Shown here: in pieces, positions 7,791-18,228 of the stretch
Position numbering within the stretch: position 1 is the stretch's first letter
Layout: the number at the start of each line of letters is the position of its first letter
Assembly (NCBI GenBank): GCA_022710725.1
Contig: JAKLGK010000005.1
Span: forward strand, 92,347-156,346
Source: Verrucomicrobiota bacterium
Lineage (GTDB): Bacteria; Verrucomicrobiota; Kiritimatiellia; CAIQIC01; JAGNIJ01
DNA: 64,000 nucleotides
Direction: 5' to 3'
The notes under the pieces: generated by a model
Databases searched by the model: none
What the model saw: the letters and a program-made list of their open reading frames with translations, nothing else
Told to the model about the DNA's origin: nothing
Made by a program: the position numbers and the translations under genes

Positions 7791-10700
7791 TTGCGCACGG
7801 ATACGCAATACGCCGGTCGTTGGATTCAGGCCGAAAATAACGACGGCGTTGGTGATGGGCCGGGGCGGCGGGAAGGCTGCCAAGGTTTCCCATGTCCCAG
7901 TAGCAAAGATACTTTCCGTGAACTCCAGCATCTGCCACGCATTCGCCCCGCCTTTCCAATCTACCCGCTTCCCGCTCCAGAAATCGCCAAGGCTCAACAG
8001 ACCCAGGAACGAGTCTCCGTTCAACGGATCGGTATCGGCAATGTATTCGTCGAGATTGACCGCGTTGTCCCCGTCTGGGTCATCTCCCGCGTCATCATTA
8101 AACGGATTGAGTCCGCGATGCGCCTCCCATCCGTCGGCCATCCCATCGTTGTCCTGGTCTGGGTTCAAGGGATTCATCCCCAAGCCCACTTCGTATCCGT
8201 CATCCCCTTCATCGCCGTCGGTGTCCGGATTCAGAGGATCAGTCTGGATCATATATTCCTGGAAATCGGTCAGCCCATCGTTATCTGGATTGCCGGTTCC
8301 ATCGCTGACCGCGATGCTGCCGAAGTAGTTGGCTTCCCAGTAATCAGACATATTGTCGCCATCCGTATCCGTAAATTCATCCGCGCCCATATCCACACGC
8401 GCACCGTATGGGCGCGATTCGCCATCCATGTCCGTATCTACACCAGCGTAGTCCGGCGAACCGGCGTCAATGCAGGGCGAACCGTGCAAGATATGGAAAT
8501 CTCCCGCCGCTGCATTCGCAAACATCGTATCGGCATTGATCAGATGGTTGCTGGTGGTCAGGCTGCCGTAAATGTCGTCGATGTTGCAGTAACTTGCGTG
8601 GACTTCGGATTGGGCGCCACAATTTAGATCAGCTCCGTAGGCAGAATGATTAGAAACTATCACCGAATCGCAGATGGTCATAACGCTTGATTCCCCGCCG
8701 ACCAAGATACCCCCACCACCATCTCTGTCTGGGTTAACCGGGGCAGAAACGAAGTTTCTCGAAAATGTACTTCTTTGAATAGTTCCGGAGGAGAAAGGCG
8801 CAATCCTGAGACCGCCTCCAGCTGTTTCACACTGGTTGACTGCAATTACAGACCCTGCCACTGTAATAGATGCGCCAAGTTCGATTTCGACCCCTCCCGA
8901 AAGGATGGAACTATTCCCCGCAAGCTGTGACTGTTCAAATTGCAGATGTGTCCCCTGTGATGCACCGAAGCCACCGCCACCAACCCGCGCCACATTGCTT
9001 CGAACATCCGTATCGAAAAACTCGACCGAAGAACCTAGCGAAGCATAGAATCCTCCCCCGAAAGCATTTGCCCCATTCATTGATGCGCAACTATGAATGG
9101 AAGACTGTATTATTGAGGCGAACGATTTTCGTATGTGGACTCCCCCTCCCCACTCTCCGCTGCCTCTTGTGATGGTCACTCCACTGATGGACAGATTCGC
9201 GCCATTGTCCAGCCTAATCCCTCGACGCTGATACTGCCCATCAATCATCGTCTCATACCATTCCGTGTTCTGCTCCGAGAAGTCGGGGGCATAACTTCCG
9301 GTTATGGTAAGATCGTAATCGGCGCCGTCCAGATTCAGCACGGCCTCGGGATTACTGCCGGTATATGTTCCCATCGCCACCAGAATTTCGTCACCCGTTG
9401 TCTTCGCCGCTTCCGCCGCTGCCTGCAACGACTTGAACGGCGCTTCGATGGTTCCCAACTCCTGCGTGGCTAAACTGTCAGCGTAAACGTAAATCCGCGA
9501 ACGCGTGCGGAAGGTCATGTCCGTTGAGAGGCTTGTCAGGCCATTGGTCCCGAATGCTTGGATCTGGAAGTGATACTCCGTTCCTTTGACCAGGTTGGTC
9601 AGATCGGCGGTATGGTTGGTTCCCATTGGGTGGCCGGACAGGGCCGTCATGCCGTAGTTCGTCGTCTCACCGTAAAAGACACAACCGGTCGAGGGAATGC
9701 CAGTGTTCCAGTGAACCCAGGCGTTGGTCTCGGTGATGTTCATCACCGCCACATTGAGGATTTCCGGCGGATAGTCGTAGGGATTTCCGATGCGAACGAC
9801 TACCGGCTTATCGAACCAGCCCTTATCACTGGTGATTCGCAAGGTAAACATTGCATCCGTAAAGCCGGGGAAGTTGGTGGCGATTTCGAAGGAGAACGGC
9901 GCGGCGGATGTGACGGTCATTCCGGCGGTCACATCCGCGAAAGCGGCGTTGCTCACGATCAGGGTGATATTGATAAGCGAGGTCGAGAGAAGGCCGGTCA
10001 CGCCCGACAGGTCCAACTCATGGCTGGTCAGGCTGACGGCCATGTTTGCCGTTTCACCTGGTTCGATATAGCCATCTCCATCGCCGACGGCTTCGGTCAC
10101 CGTTGTGGTCAATGCGAACGGCAGGTCGAAGGCTTCCTGAATACCTACGGTGGATTGCGGCTCGGGCACGAAGGTCGAGTAGCCAAGACCACGCTTGACA
10201 AAGCCGCGCCAGAGCGCAATTGAATTCGAGCATCCGTTGTCCACGAGATCCGCTTGCAGGATGGCGTCCCGGGCCTGATCGAATCGGGGATTGTCCGGCG
10301 TCAGCTTGAGCCCATCCACCACCAGTTGTTCCATTAAGCCGCTGCCCGTGAACCCATATTCCTCAATCAGGTTGGCTCGGCATTCCCAGAGGGCCAGGCA
10401 CCAGACTTCGCCAACGTTGTGGACCTGGTCGGCCTCCGGGGCGCCGAAGTAGGGATTGCAGGGGATTCCAGGCGGGAAGCCGATTTGATTCGGATCGGTG
10501 TCCGCGAAGGTCTGCGGGGCCTTGGTCATGTCCGTGGAGTACGGGAACCGCCGAATGCCGAAGTACAGATTGGAGGTCGGCGGGGAGTACATCGCGGCGT
10601 AGTCGCCGAAGGGATAGCAGGCCTCCGGCGGGTCGCTGGGCTCGCTCAAGAGGTTCAACGCGAAAAAATCGCTCCAGCCTTCCGCCATGCCCCGGGGCTG

Positions 10701-12257
10701 GACGATCGTCAGGCCGTACCCGTTGCCGATGATTCGGGAGGTCAAGCCGTGTGTCATCTCGTGGAGGACCAGGTGTCCGTCCAACGCCCCATCACGAAGG
10801 GGCGAGGTCCGGGAAAAGATTGAGACGGTCAGTTTGCCTTCTGTTCCGTCCCCAAAACCGGTGTAGTAGGCCTTGTTCGCATAGCTGAAGCCCAATGAAG
10901 CGCCGTTCTGGACTTCGATCTTGAACCGGTCTCCGCCCAGACCGCCGCGCCCGAAGTTGTCCTGCTGGAAGTTGCCCGCAGGTTCGTCGAAGCCGAGAGC
11001 ATGGAGCCGGTCATGATAGAAGTTGGCCCAGTAGAAGCCCTGCACCTGGGAGAAGTTTACATAGTTGGTCGGGTGCTTGGTCAGGTCCACGGTTCGGTCG
11101 AATACCCGGTACGGGAAGCCCGTCAACCGGGCCTGGTCGGGCAGGCTGTCATCGTTCCAGTCGGCATAGACATCCGCATTGTTGCCCAGCAGCTCGTTGC
11201 TCCCGTCGGGGATCCAGCCTTCCGGCGAGGCGTTGGTGTCCAGGGCCGTCAGGAGCAGCATCAGCCGGGACGCCTCGACCGGCGTGAAGTTCGTCGGCTC
11301 GTACGGCCCCGGCGTGGTCGGCATCGGGCTGTCGTTGGTGAAGACGCTCAGGGAAATCGTTTCTGCTGGTAGGGCGGCTTGGCTCAAGCCGCCGCGGCGC
11401 GCTGGGCCAGCGCGCCCTACCTCTGCCCACGTCAGCAATTGGTCGAAGGCAATCTTTCCCGTATCCGCCCGGATGACCAGGTCATGCGCGTCGCTGTTGC
11501 CCTCGCACTCGATGGCCAGCTCCCAGCCCACCACGCACGAAATCATATCCAGCGGATACCAGACCTTCCGCGCGAGATAGGTCTTGCGCACGGCCCCGCC
11601 GCCCAGCTTTTCCCGGGCGATCTCCAGCGCCCGGGCCTCGTCCACCGTTTCGGCCGGATGGAACAGCACCGACGGGAAGTACAGCGCCCGGCTGGACACA
11701 TTGATGATTTCGTTGTCCTTGGTCAGATTCAGCGTCAGGTGCGCGCCGAAGATGTCCAGGCCCTCGTGTTGCTGCTGCCAGCGCACGCGCCGGATGCCGT
11801 TGTGCCGGGTCGTGTAGTCCTGGACCAACCGGGCGTTCGGCGGCTCCAGGTCGGACGGATGCAGGGTCATCGTCCGGTCGTTGGCCCGGATGAACGCCGC
11901 GAGAATCTCCCGAGGCGCGGCCCCCGGCGCGGGCGGCGACAGCAAGCCGCTACGCCGCCGGATGAGCTGCGGTGTCCCGAAATCCGGGTCGCGGTTCACA
12001 ACGGCATCCGGCCATTGAGAAAGTTGGAAACCCTTCTCGTCCGGCATGGCGGGCTGGGCGGTGGGCGCGAGGATTGCTGAATTAGAAGGCACAAGCGTCG
12101 TGACGCTTCGGGCAGGATCATCGCGTGCGGGGATCCGGGACTGCAAGGTTGGAGCGGTGGCCGATATGCCGCGCTCATGGGTGTGCCGGGCCTTCCACAC
12201 ACCCCAGAATGATGCGGCCAACACCAGCATGACCGAAATCGTCAGACGCCTCCTCAT
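7785..12257 (-). CDS. Giant secreted M36 (fungalysin-type) zinc metallopeptidase with beta-helix and calcium repeats
   Basis: A 1490-residue exported protease. Residues 1-20 are a signal or anchor segment. Residues about 75-200 resemble the FTP propeptide. The catalytic zinc site is HEMTH (His499-His503) with a third ligand in EGWSDFF (Glu526), as in peptidase family M36. After it come an Ig/FnIII-like domain (about 825-920), a right-handed beta-helix with a choice-of-anchor-Q segment (about 930-1290), DxDxDGxxD thrombospondin-3 calcium repeats (about 1300-1420) and a tail related to the shared C-terminal domain. A REP-like element is translated at about residues 279-298 (VGRAGPARRGGLSQAALPA). 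Base composition looks clearly less GC-rich than its neighbours, especially 7.9-9.6 kb. A GTG at 12299 is an alternative start. Likely degrades extracellular protein. Confidence 0.87.
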   Translation of the reverse strand: MRRRLTISVMLVLAASFWGVWKARHTHERGISATAPTLQSRIPARDDPARSVTTLVPSNSAILAPTAQPAMPDEKGFQLSQWPDAVVNRDPDFGTPQLIRRRSGLLSPPAPGAAPREILAAFIRANDRTMTLHPSDLEPPNARLVQDYTTRHNGIRRVRWQQQHEGLDIFGAHLTLNLTKDNEIINVSSRALYFPSVLFHPAETVDEARALEIAREKLGGGAVRKTYLARKVWYPLDMISCVVGWELAIECEGNSDAHDLVIRADTGKIAFDQLLTWAEVGRAGPARRGGLSQAALPAETISLSVFTNDSPMPTTPGPYEPTNFTPVEASRLMLLLTALDTNASPEGWIPDGSNELLGNNADVYADWNDDSLPDQARLTGFPYRVFDRTVDLTKHPTNYVNFSQVQGFYWANFYHDRLHALGFDEPAGNFQQDNFGRGGLGGDRFKIEVQNGASLGFSYANKAYYTGFGDGTEGKLTVSIFSRTSPLRDGALDGHLVLHEMTHGLTSRIIGNGYGLTIVQPRGMAEGWSDFFALNLLSEPSDPPEACYPFGDYAAMYSPPTSNLYFGIRRFPYSTDMTKAPQTFADTDPNQIGFPPGIPCNPYFGAPEADQVHNVGEVWCLALWECRANLIEEYGFTGSGLMEQLVVDGLKLTPDNPRFDQARDAILQADLVDNGCSNSIALWRGFVKRGLGYSTFVPEPQSTVGIQEAFDLPFALTTTVTEAVGDGDGYIEPGETANMAVSLTSHELDLSGVTGLLSTSLINITLIVSNAAFADVTAGMTVTSAAPFSFEIATNFPGFTDAMFTLRITSDKGWFDKPVVVRIGNPYDYPPEILNVAVMNITETNAWVHWNTGIPSTGCVFYGETTNYGMTALSGHPMGTNHTADLTNLVKGTEYHFQIQAFGTNGLTSLSTDMTFRTRSRIYVYADSLATQELGTIEAPFKSLQAAAEAAKTTGDEILVAMGTYTGSNPEAVLNLDGADYDLTITGSYAPDFSEQNTEWYETMIDGQYQRRGIRLDNGANLSISGVTITRGSGEWGGGVHIRKSFASIIQSSIHSCASMNGANAFGGGFYASLGSSVEFFDTDVRSNVARVGGGGFGASQGTHLQFEQSQLAGNSSILSGGVEIELGASITVAGSVIAVNQCETAGGGLRIAPFSSGTIQRSTFSRNFVSAPVNPDRDGGGGILVGGESSVMTICDSVIVSNHSAYGADLNCGAQSEVHASYCNIDDIYGSLTTSNHLINADTMFANAAAGDFHILHGSPCIDAGSPDYAGVDTDMDGESRPYGARVDMGADEFTDTDGDNMSDYWEANYFGSIAVSDGTGNPDNDGLTDFQEYMIQTDPLNPDTDGDEGDDGYEVGLGMNPLNPDQDNDGMADGWEAHRGLNPFNDDAGDDPDGDNAVNLDEYIADTDPLNGDSFLGLLSLGDFWSGKRVDWKGGANAWQMLEFTESIFATGTWETLAAFPPPRPITNAVVIFGLNPTTGVLRIRAQR
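11366..11421. repeat. REP-like double hairpin inside the peptidase reading frame
   Basis: Two adjacent hairpins, GGCGGCTTG/CAAGCCGCC and GGCGCGCTG/CAGCGCGCC, are bounded by GGTAGGG and CCCTACC. The second hairpin equals the element at 7764-7790. It is in frame within the peptidase and adds about 19 residues between the propeptide region and the catalytic domain. Confidence 0.8.
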
Positions 12258-12264
12258 AAAAGGG

Positions 12265-12293
12265 AGAGTACACAGGTCGGTCCGTTTTGAAAA
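12265..12293 (-). promoter_or_regulatory. Putative promoter of the M36 peptidase gene
   Basis: Read leftward: TTTTCA (12293-12288), 17 nt, TACTCT (12270-12265), then 7 nt to the ATG at 12257. There is no ribosome-binding site before the ATG, so a leaderless transcript is possible. The -35 match is weak. Confidence 0.3.
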
Positions 12294-12332
12294 CGACACC
12301 GATCCACAATGTCGCCTATTCCTTGGTCGACA

Positions 12333-12362
12333 GGCCCGCCAGGTCCGTTGGGCGGGGAGCCA
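12333..12362 (+). repeat. 30-bp direct repeat, right copy
   Basis: An exact copy of 7691-7720, located upstream of the peptidase promoter. Read in the same frame as in trmJ it encodes ARQVRWAGSQ, followed by L and a stop. This is what a duplicated gene end would look like. Confidence 0.85.
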
Positions 12363-12604
12363 ACTTTAGCCCCCGATCGAGCCAGCCTGATCTGCGCCAA
12401 AAAGCCGCTCGGCATACGAGTGTGTGACAATATGTCTCTTGAATGCCGCGATGCGGCATCCTTTCGGTGTTGCGAGGAATTATTTTAATATGCTTATTAT
12501 CAATATATTGCGACGATTACCAGGCGATTTACTGATGACGTTGGCATGTATGCTGCTCTTCATCCGTAGGATTTTTACTGGTGTCGGCGAAATCGAGGTG
12601 AAAC
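12363..12604. other. AT-rich spacer upstream of dnaK with a small inverted repeat
   Basis: No convincing gene. An open frame from 12424 runs into dnaK out of frame and looks spurious. The segment 12475-12560 is markedly AT-rich. A hairpin ATGCCGC-GAT-GCGGCAT lies at 12443-12459, directly after CTTGAA. I found no CIRCE element (TTAGCACTC-N9-GAGTGCTAA), so dnaK control by HrcA is not evident here. The promoter cannot be placed with confidence. Confidence 0.5.
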
Positions 12605-14545
12605 ATGGCAAAAGTTTTGGGCATTGATCTGGGTACGACGAACTCGTGCATGGCGATCATGGAAGGCGGCCAGCCGGTGGTCGTTCCGAACTCCGAGGGC
12701 GGCCGGACCACCCCGTCGGTCGTGGCGTTCACGAAGAGCGGGGAGCGGCTGGTCGGCGCCGCGGCGAAGCGCCAGGCCGTTACGAACCCGAGGCACACGG
12801 TGTTTTCCATCAAGCGCTTTATGGGCCGGAAGTACGAGGAAGTCGCCCATGAAATCTCGCTGGTGCCCTATGAGGTGGTCCGCGCGGGGAACGGCGACGC
12901 CCACGTGAAGATCGGCGACAAGACCTACTCGCCGCCGGAAATTTCGTCGATGATCCTCCAGAAGATGAAGCTGGATGCGGAGGCCTACCTGGGCGAAAAG
13001 ATCACGCAGGCGGTCATCACGGTCCCGGCGTACTTCAACGACAGCCAGCGGCAGGCGACGAAAGACGCCGGCCGCATCGCGGGCCTGGAAGTCCTGCGCA
13101 TCATCAACGAGCCCACCGCCGCGTCCCTGGCCTACGGCCTGGACAAGAAGAAAGACGAGAAGATCGCGGTCTACGACCTGGGCGGCGGCACGTTCGACAT
13201 CTCGGTGCTGGAGATCGGCGAGGGCGTCTTCGAGGTGAAGGCGACCAACGGCGACACCCACCTGGGCGGCGACGATTTCGACCAGCGGGTGATCAACTGG
13301 ATGGCGGATTCGTTCAAGAAGGAGCAGGGGATCGACCTCTCGAAGGACCCGATGGCCCTGCAGCGCCTGAAGGAGGCCGCGGAGAAGGCGAAGTGTGAGC
13401 TCTCCAGCTCCCAGCAGACGGAGATTAACCTGCCGTTCATCACGGCAGACGCCAGCGGGCCGAAGCACCTGACCATGAGCCTGACCCGCGCGAAGCTGGA
13501 GCAGCTGGTGGACGACCTGGTCGGCCGGACCGTGAAGCCCGTCGAAAACTGCCTGCGGGACGCGAAGATCGAGGCGGCGAAGATCGACGAGGCCATCCTG
13601 GTCGGCGGCATGACGCGCATGCCCAAGGTGCAGGACATCGCCCAGCAACTGTTCAAGAAAGAGCCGCACAAGGGCGTGAACCCGGACGAGGTTGTCGCGG
13701 TCGGCGCGGCGATCCAGGGCGGCGTGCTGAAGGGCGAGGTGAAGGACGTCCTGCTGCTGGACGTGACTCCCCTGACCCTCGGCATCGAGACCCTCGGCGG
13801 CATCGCGACGACGCTGATCGAGCGCAACACGACGATCCCGACGCGCAAGAGCGAAATCTTCAGCACCGCCGCAGACGGGCAGTCCACGGTGGAGATCCAC
13901 GTGCTCCAGGGCGAGCGCAAGATGGCCTCCGACAACAAGACCGTGGGGCGCTTCCACCTGGACGGCATCCCGCCGGCCCCGCGCGGCGTGCCGCAGATCG
14001 AGGTGACCTTCGACATCGACGCCAGCGGCATCCTGCACGTCGGCGCGAAGGACCTCGGCACGGGCAAGGAGCAGAAGATCACGATCACGGCCTCCAGCGG
14101 CTTGAGCAAGCAGGAGATCGAGCAGATGACCCGCGACGCCTCGTCCCACGCGGAGGACGACGCCAAGCGCCGCGAGACGGCGGAGACCCGCAACCGCGCG
14201 GACGCGACGGTCTACGAGACGGAGAAGTTCCTGAAGGAGCACGGCGCGAAGGTGTCCGCCGACAAGAAGGCGAGCGTCGAGAGCGCGGTGGCCGAGCTGA
14301 AGGAATCCCTGAAGTCGGGCGATGCGGACCGAATGAAGGCCGACCTGGAGAAGGTCAACGCCGGGATGCAGGCGCTGTCGGGCGAGCTGTACTCGCAGGC
14401 GCGCGCCCAGCAGCCGGGCGCGGGCCCGCAGGGCGGCGCGCAGCAGGCCGGCGGCCCCGGCGGGGCGGGCCCGCAGGGCGGCGCCCAGGGCGACGTGATC
14501 GACGCCGACTTCGAGATGGTGGACGAGAACAAGAAGAAGAAATAA
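12605..14545 (+). CDS. dnaK: Chaperone DnaK (Hsp70)
   Basis: A 646-residue ATP-dependent chaperone that binds exposed hydrophobic peptides with DnaJ and GrpE; neither partner is in this window. The N-terminus [21 protein letters not shown], the phosphate-binding [32 protein letters not shown] and the substrate-domain segment [18 protein letters not shown] are all textbook Hsp70. The tail is Gln/Gly/Ala-rich and ends in [17 protein letters not shown], close to the usual DVVDADFEEV end. GAGGTG precedes the ATG. It is the first gene of a chaperone block followed by groES and groEL in the same direction. Confidence 0.98.
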   Translation: MAKVLGIDLGTTNSCMAIMEGGQPVVVPNSEGGRTTPSVVAFTKSGERLVGAAAKRQAVTNPRHTVFSIKRFMGRKYEEVAHEISLVPYEVVRAGNGDAHVKIGDKTYSPPEISSMILQKMKLDAEAYLGEKITQAVITVPAYFNDSQRQATKDAGRIAGLEVLRIINEPTAASLAYGLDKKKDEKIAVYDLGGGTFDISVLEIGEGVFEVKATNGDTHLGGDDFDQRVINWMADSFKKEQGIDLSKDPMALQRLKEAAEKAKCELSSSQQTEINLPFITADASGPKHLTMSLTRAKLEQLVDDLVGRTVKPVENCLRDAKIEAAKIDEAILVGGMTRMPKVQDIAQQLFKKEPHKGVNPDEVVAVGAAIQGGVLKGEVKDVLLLDVTPLTLGIETLGGIATTLIERNTTIPTRKSEIFSTAADGQSTVEIHVLQGERKMASDNKTVGRFHLDGIPPAPRGVPQIEVTFDIDASGILHVGAKDLGTGKEQKITITASSGLSKQEIEQMTRDASSHAEDDAKRRETAETRNRADATVYETEKFLKEHGAKVSADKKASVESAVAELKESLKSGDADRMKADLEKVNAGMQALSGELYSQARAQQPGAGPQGGAQQAGGPGGAGPQGGAQGDVIDADFEMVDENKKKK

Positions 14546-14614
14546 GTGGGATGCGCCGGCCCGGCGCCGCCCCTTTACGTAGCAACCAAACCCAAAAGGG
14601 AGGACAGAGAAGGC

Positions 14615-14905
14615 ATGAAGATACAACCGTTGGGCGATCGGATCCTGGTCGAGCCGGTCAAGGAAGAGGAGGTCAAGAAGGGCGGGATCATCATCCCGGA
14701 CACCGCGAAGGAAAAGCCGACGAAGGGCAAGGTCATTGCCATCGGCACCGGCAAGGTGGACGACAACGGCAAGACGATCCCCTTCCACGTCAAGAAGGGC
14801 GACCTCGTGCTGATGCCCCGCTACGGCGGCTCGGAGGTCAAGATCGACGACAAGGAATACCAGATCCTCCGCGAGGACGATCTGCTCGGAATCATCCAGG
14901 ACTAA
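14615..14905 (+). CDS. groES: Co-chaperonin GroES (Hsp10)
   Basis: A 96-residue lid of the GroEL folding chamber. MKIQPLGDRILVEPVKEEE, the mobile-loop segment KKGGIIIPDTAKEKPTKGKV and the end REDDLLGIIQD are typical. The start at 14615 is chosen over an upstream in-frame GTG because it matches the family N-terminus and lies just after a purine-rich site (GGGAGGACAGAGAAGG). It lies 12 nt before groEL, with which it is surely co-transcribed. Confidence 0.98.
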   Translation: MKIQPLGDRILVEPVKEEEVKKGGIIIPDTAKEKPTKGKVIAIGTGKVDDNGKTIPFHVKKGDLVLMPRYGGSEVKIDDKEYQILREDDLLGIIQD

Positions 14906-14917
14906 AGGAGAAACCCC

Positions 14918-16555
<1,638 letters not shown>

Positions 16556-16570
16556 GCCCGGAAAGGGCGG

Positions 16571-16600
16571 TTGACACGAACCGGGCGGGGTGCCTATAGT
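16571..16600 (+). promoter_or_regulatory. Sigma-70-type promoter before rpoZ
   Basis: TTGACA at 16571-16576, an 18-nt spacer and TATAGT at 16595-16600. This is the best promoter match in the window. It would start transcription near 16607, giving a leader of about 33 nt with GGAGG before the rpoZ GTG. Confidence 0.65.
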
Positions 16601-16639
16601 GCGCCCCGCCCGGCTTTTCAGAGACTGGAGGCTGTAACG

Positions 16640-16882
16640 GTGAACGTGAAATACATGGAATTGGCGAAGGAAAAAGTGCCCAATATCCCGCTGCTTATCA
16701 ACATGGTGTCGCGCCGCGTGCGCCAGTTGAACCGCGGCGAGCGGCCCCTGGTCAAGCCGGACAACATGCAGATGTCCCCCATGAACATCGCCCTCAAGGA
16801 AATCGCCGAGGGCAAGCTGTCTGCCGAAATCTCCTTTGTGCCCGTCCGCAAGACGGTGGAAAGCAACCCGCTTTCCCTGTAG
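16640..16882 (+). CDS. rpoZ: RNA polymerase omega subunit (RpoZ-like)
   Basis: An 80-residue protein. Omega binds the beta-prime subunit and helps assemble RNA polymerase. The segment IPLLINMVSRRVRQLNRGERPL followed by MNIALKEIAEGKL matches the omega pattern of RR..QL...G..P and a helix leading to I.L.EI..GK. The start is taken as GTG at 16640, with GGAGG about 9 nt upstream; the ATG at 16655 is an alternative. It has its own strong promoter and lies 27 nt before smpB. The short length makes this a family-pattern call. Confidence 0.82.
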   Translation: MNVKYMELAKEKVPNIPLLINMVSRRVRQLNRGERPLVKPDNMQMSPMNIALKEIAEGKLSAEISFVPVRKTVESNPLSL

Positions 16883-16909
16883 TGCCCGCGGCGGGCCGGA
16901 ACGGTTCGC

Positions 16910-17401
16910 ATGGCCCCGGCTCCCTCTCCAGCGCGTCCCGCCGTCAAGACGATGGCGACGCACCGGAAGGCGTTTCGGGATTACCACATCCTCGAGAAGA
17001 TCGAGGCCGGCATTGAACTGCGCGGCGCCGAGGTCAAGTCCATCCGCGAGGGCCGGTTCAGCCTCACCGAGAGCCATGCCCTCGTGGACGGCGGCCAGGT
17101 GATGCTGATGGGGCTGCACGTCCAGCCCTTTACCTGTTCCCGGGTCGAGGAGCACGATCCCCTGCGGCCCAAGCGCCTGCTTTTGCACCGGCGCGAGATC
17201 GACCGGTTGGCCGGCCAGACCGCCGTCAAGGGCTGCGCGCTCATCCCGCTTCGCGTCTACTTCAAGAAGGGCCTGGTGAAGGTCGAACTCGCGCTGGGCA
17301 AGGGCAAGCAGTCCGAGGACAAGCGCGAGACCCTCAAGCGCCGCACCGCCGAGCGCGAAGCCGAGCGCGCCATCGCCTCGCGCACCCGGCGGCGGGGATG
17401 A
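16910..17401 (+). CDS. smpB: SsrA-binding protein SmpB
   Basis: A 163-residue protein that carries tmRNA to stalled ribosomes for rescue. HRKAFRDYHILEKIEAGIEL, the segment RGAEVKSIREGRFSLTESHA, and the basic tail KRETLKRRTAEREAERAIAS that mimics a tRNA anticodon arm are diagnostic. About 15 extra residues precede the usual start; an internal ATG (MATHRKAF) could be the true start. No ssrA gene was noticed in this window. Confidence 0.95.
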   Translation: MAPAPSPARPAVKTMATHRKAFRDYHILEKIEAGIELRGAEVKSIREGRFSLTESHALVDGGQVMLMGLHVQPFTCSRVEEHDPLRPKRLLLHRREIDRLAGQTAVKGCALIPLRVYFKKGLVKVELALGKGKQSEDKRETLKRRTAEREAERAIASRTRRRG

Positions 17402-17414
17402 CCGGGGACTGCTC

Positions 17415-18083
17415 GTGCCTGCGCCCATCCGGCATTCATGGAACCTGGCTCCCGCCCAAGCCATCGCCCTCCAGGGGAAACTGGCTGCCCGTGTTTCTAT
17501 CAGGCCGTTGCCCTCCGGCATCCGCTGGATCGCCGGACTCGACGCCGCCTTTTCAGAAGACGAATGCGTGGCCGCCGTCGTGCTTTGGGATACGCGGCGC
17601 AAGGAAGTTGTCGAGCAGCGGATCGCCCGCGCGCCGCTGCGATTCCCGTATATCCCCGGCCTGCTATCGTTCCGCGAGGCGCCGGCCCTGCTCGCCGCGC
17701 TGGAGAAGTTGGAGCGCCGGCCGGACGTATTGATGTGCGATGGGCAGGGGCTGGCGCACCCGCGCCGGTTCGGCATCGCGTGTCACATCGGCGTTCTCGC
17801 GGAGATTCCCTCCGTAGGCTGCGCCAAGAGCCTTCTCGTCGGCGAGTTCCGGGAGCCCGCGAAACGGCGCGGTTCGCGCGCGGCGCTGGCAGACCGCGGG
17901 GAACGCATCGGCACGGTCCTGTGCACGCGGGACGGCGTACGACCCGTGATCGTCAGCGTCGGGCACCTGGCCAATCTTGCGACGGCCGAGAAACTGGTGT
18001 TACGCTGCGCGGTCAGCTACCGCCTGCCCGAGCCTACGCGCCTGGCCGACCAGCTTTGCGGCGCGACCGCTCATCTGGTGTAG
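17415..18083 (+). CDS. nfi: Endonuclease V
   Basis: A 222-residue repair nuclease that cuts DNA near deaminated bases, mainly inosine. Catalytic-site segments are visible: IAGLDAAFSEDE (first Asp), FPYIPGLLSFREAP, VLMCDGQGLAHPRRFGIACH (second acidic site) and VGCAKSLLVGEF. Length is typical. It begins with GTG at 17415, 14 nt after the smpB stop, so it probably shares the rpoZ-smpB transcript. It converges on rsmA across an AT-rich spacer with two palindromes. Confidence 0.93.
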   Translation: MPAPIRHSWNLAPAQAIALQGKLAARVSIRPLPSGIRWIAGLDAAFSEDECVAAVVLWDTRRKEVVEQRIARAPLRFPYIPGLLSFREAPALLAALEKLERRPDVLMCDGQGLAHPRRFGIACHIGVLAEIPSVGCAKSLLVGEFREPAKRRGSRAALADRGERIGTVLCTRDGVRPVIVSVGHLANLATAEKLVLRCAVSYRLPEPTRLADQLCGATAHLV

Positions 18084-18102
18084 AGAAAGGGCTCCTTTGC
18101 GA

Positions 18103-18128
18103 TGTATCACAGTTTATAAACTGTGATA
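18103..18128. repeat. Perfect palindrome, copy 1
   Basis: The half-site TATCACAGTTTA is directly followed by its reverse complement (18105-18128, 24 bp perfect). It sits in an AT-rich spacer (18084-18228) between convergent nfi and rsmA. The second copy is centred 88 bp to the right. Confidence 0.9.
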
Positions 18129-18190
18129 TTTTCCGGCACCCCAATCACGAAAACATTAGTAAATATCATGATTTCCAATCGTAAAATGCG

Positions 18191-18218
18191 TGTATCACAG
18201 TTTATAAACTGTGATACA
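18191..18218. repeat. Perfect palindrome, copy 2
   Basis: A 28-bp perfect palindrome, TGTATCACAGTTTA plus its reverse complement. It contains the same 24-bp core as copy 1. It looks like a dimeric-regulator operator or a terminal repeat of a lost element; no associated gene remains between the copies. Confidence 0.9.
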
Positions 18219-18228
18219 TGAGGAGGGT

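Noticed and set aside
7721..12332. An integrase or transposase gene within the repeat-bracketed segment
   Set aside because: The only coding sequence there is the peptidase; I saw no recombinase motifs on either strand.
12424..12627. Small open frame (67 codons) in the dnaK leader
   Set aside because: It overlaps the dnaK start out of frame, has no ribosome-binding site and no family resemblance; its hydrophobic look follows from the AT-rich DNA.
18084..18228. A small toxin-antitoxin or regulator gene between the two palindromes
   Set aside because: The roughly 60 bp between palindromes is too short, and no open frame with a plausible start spans the region.
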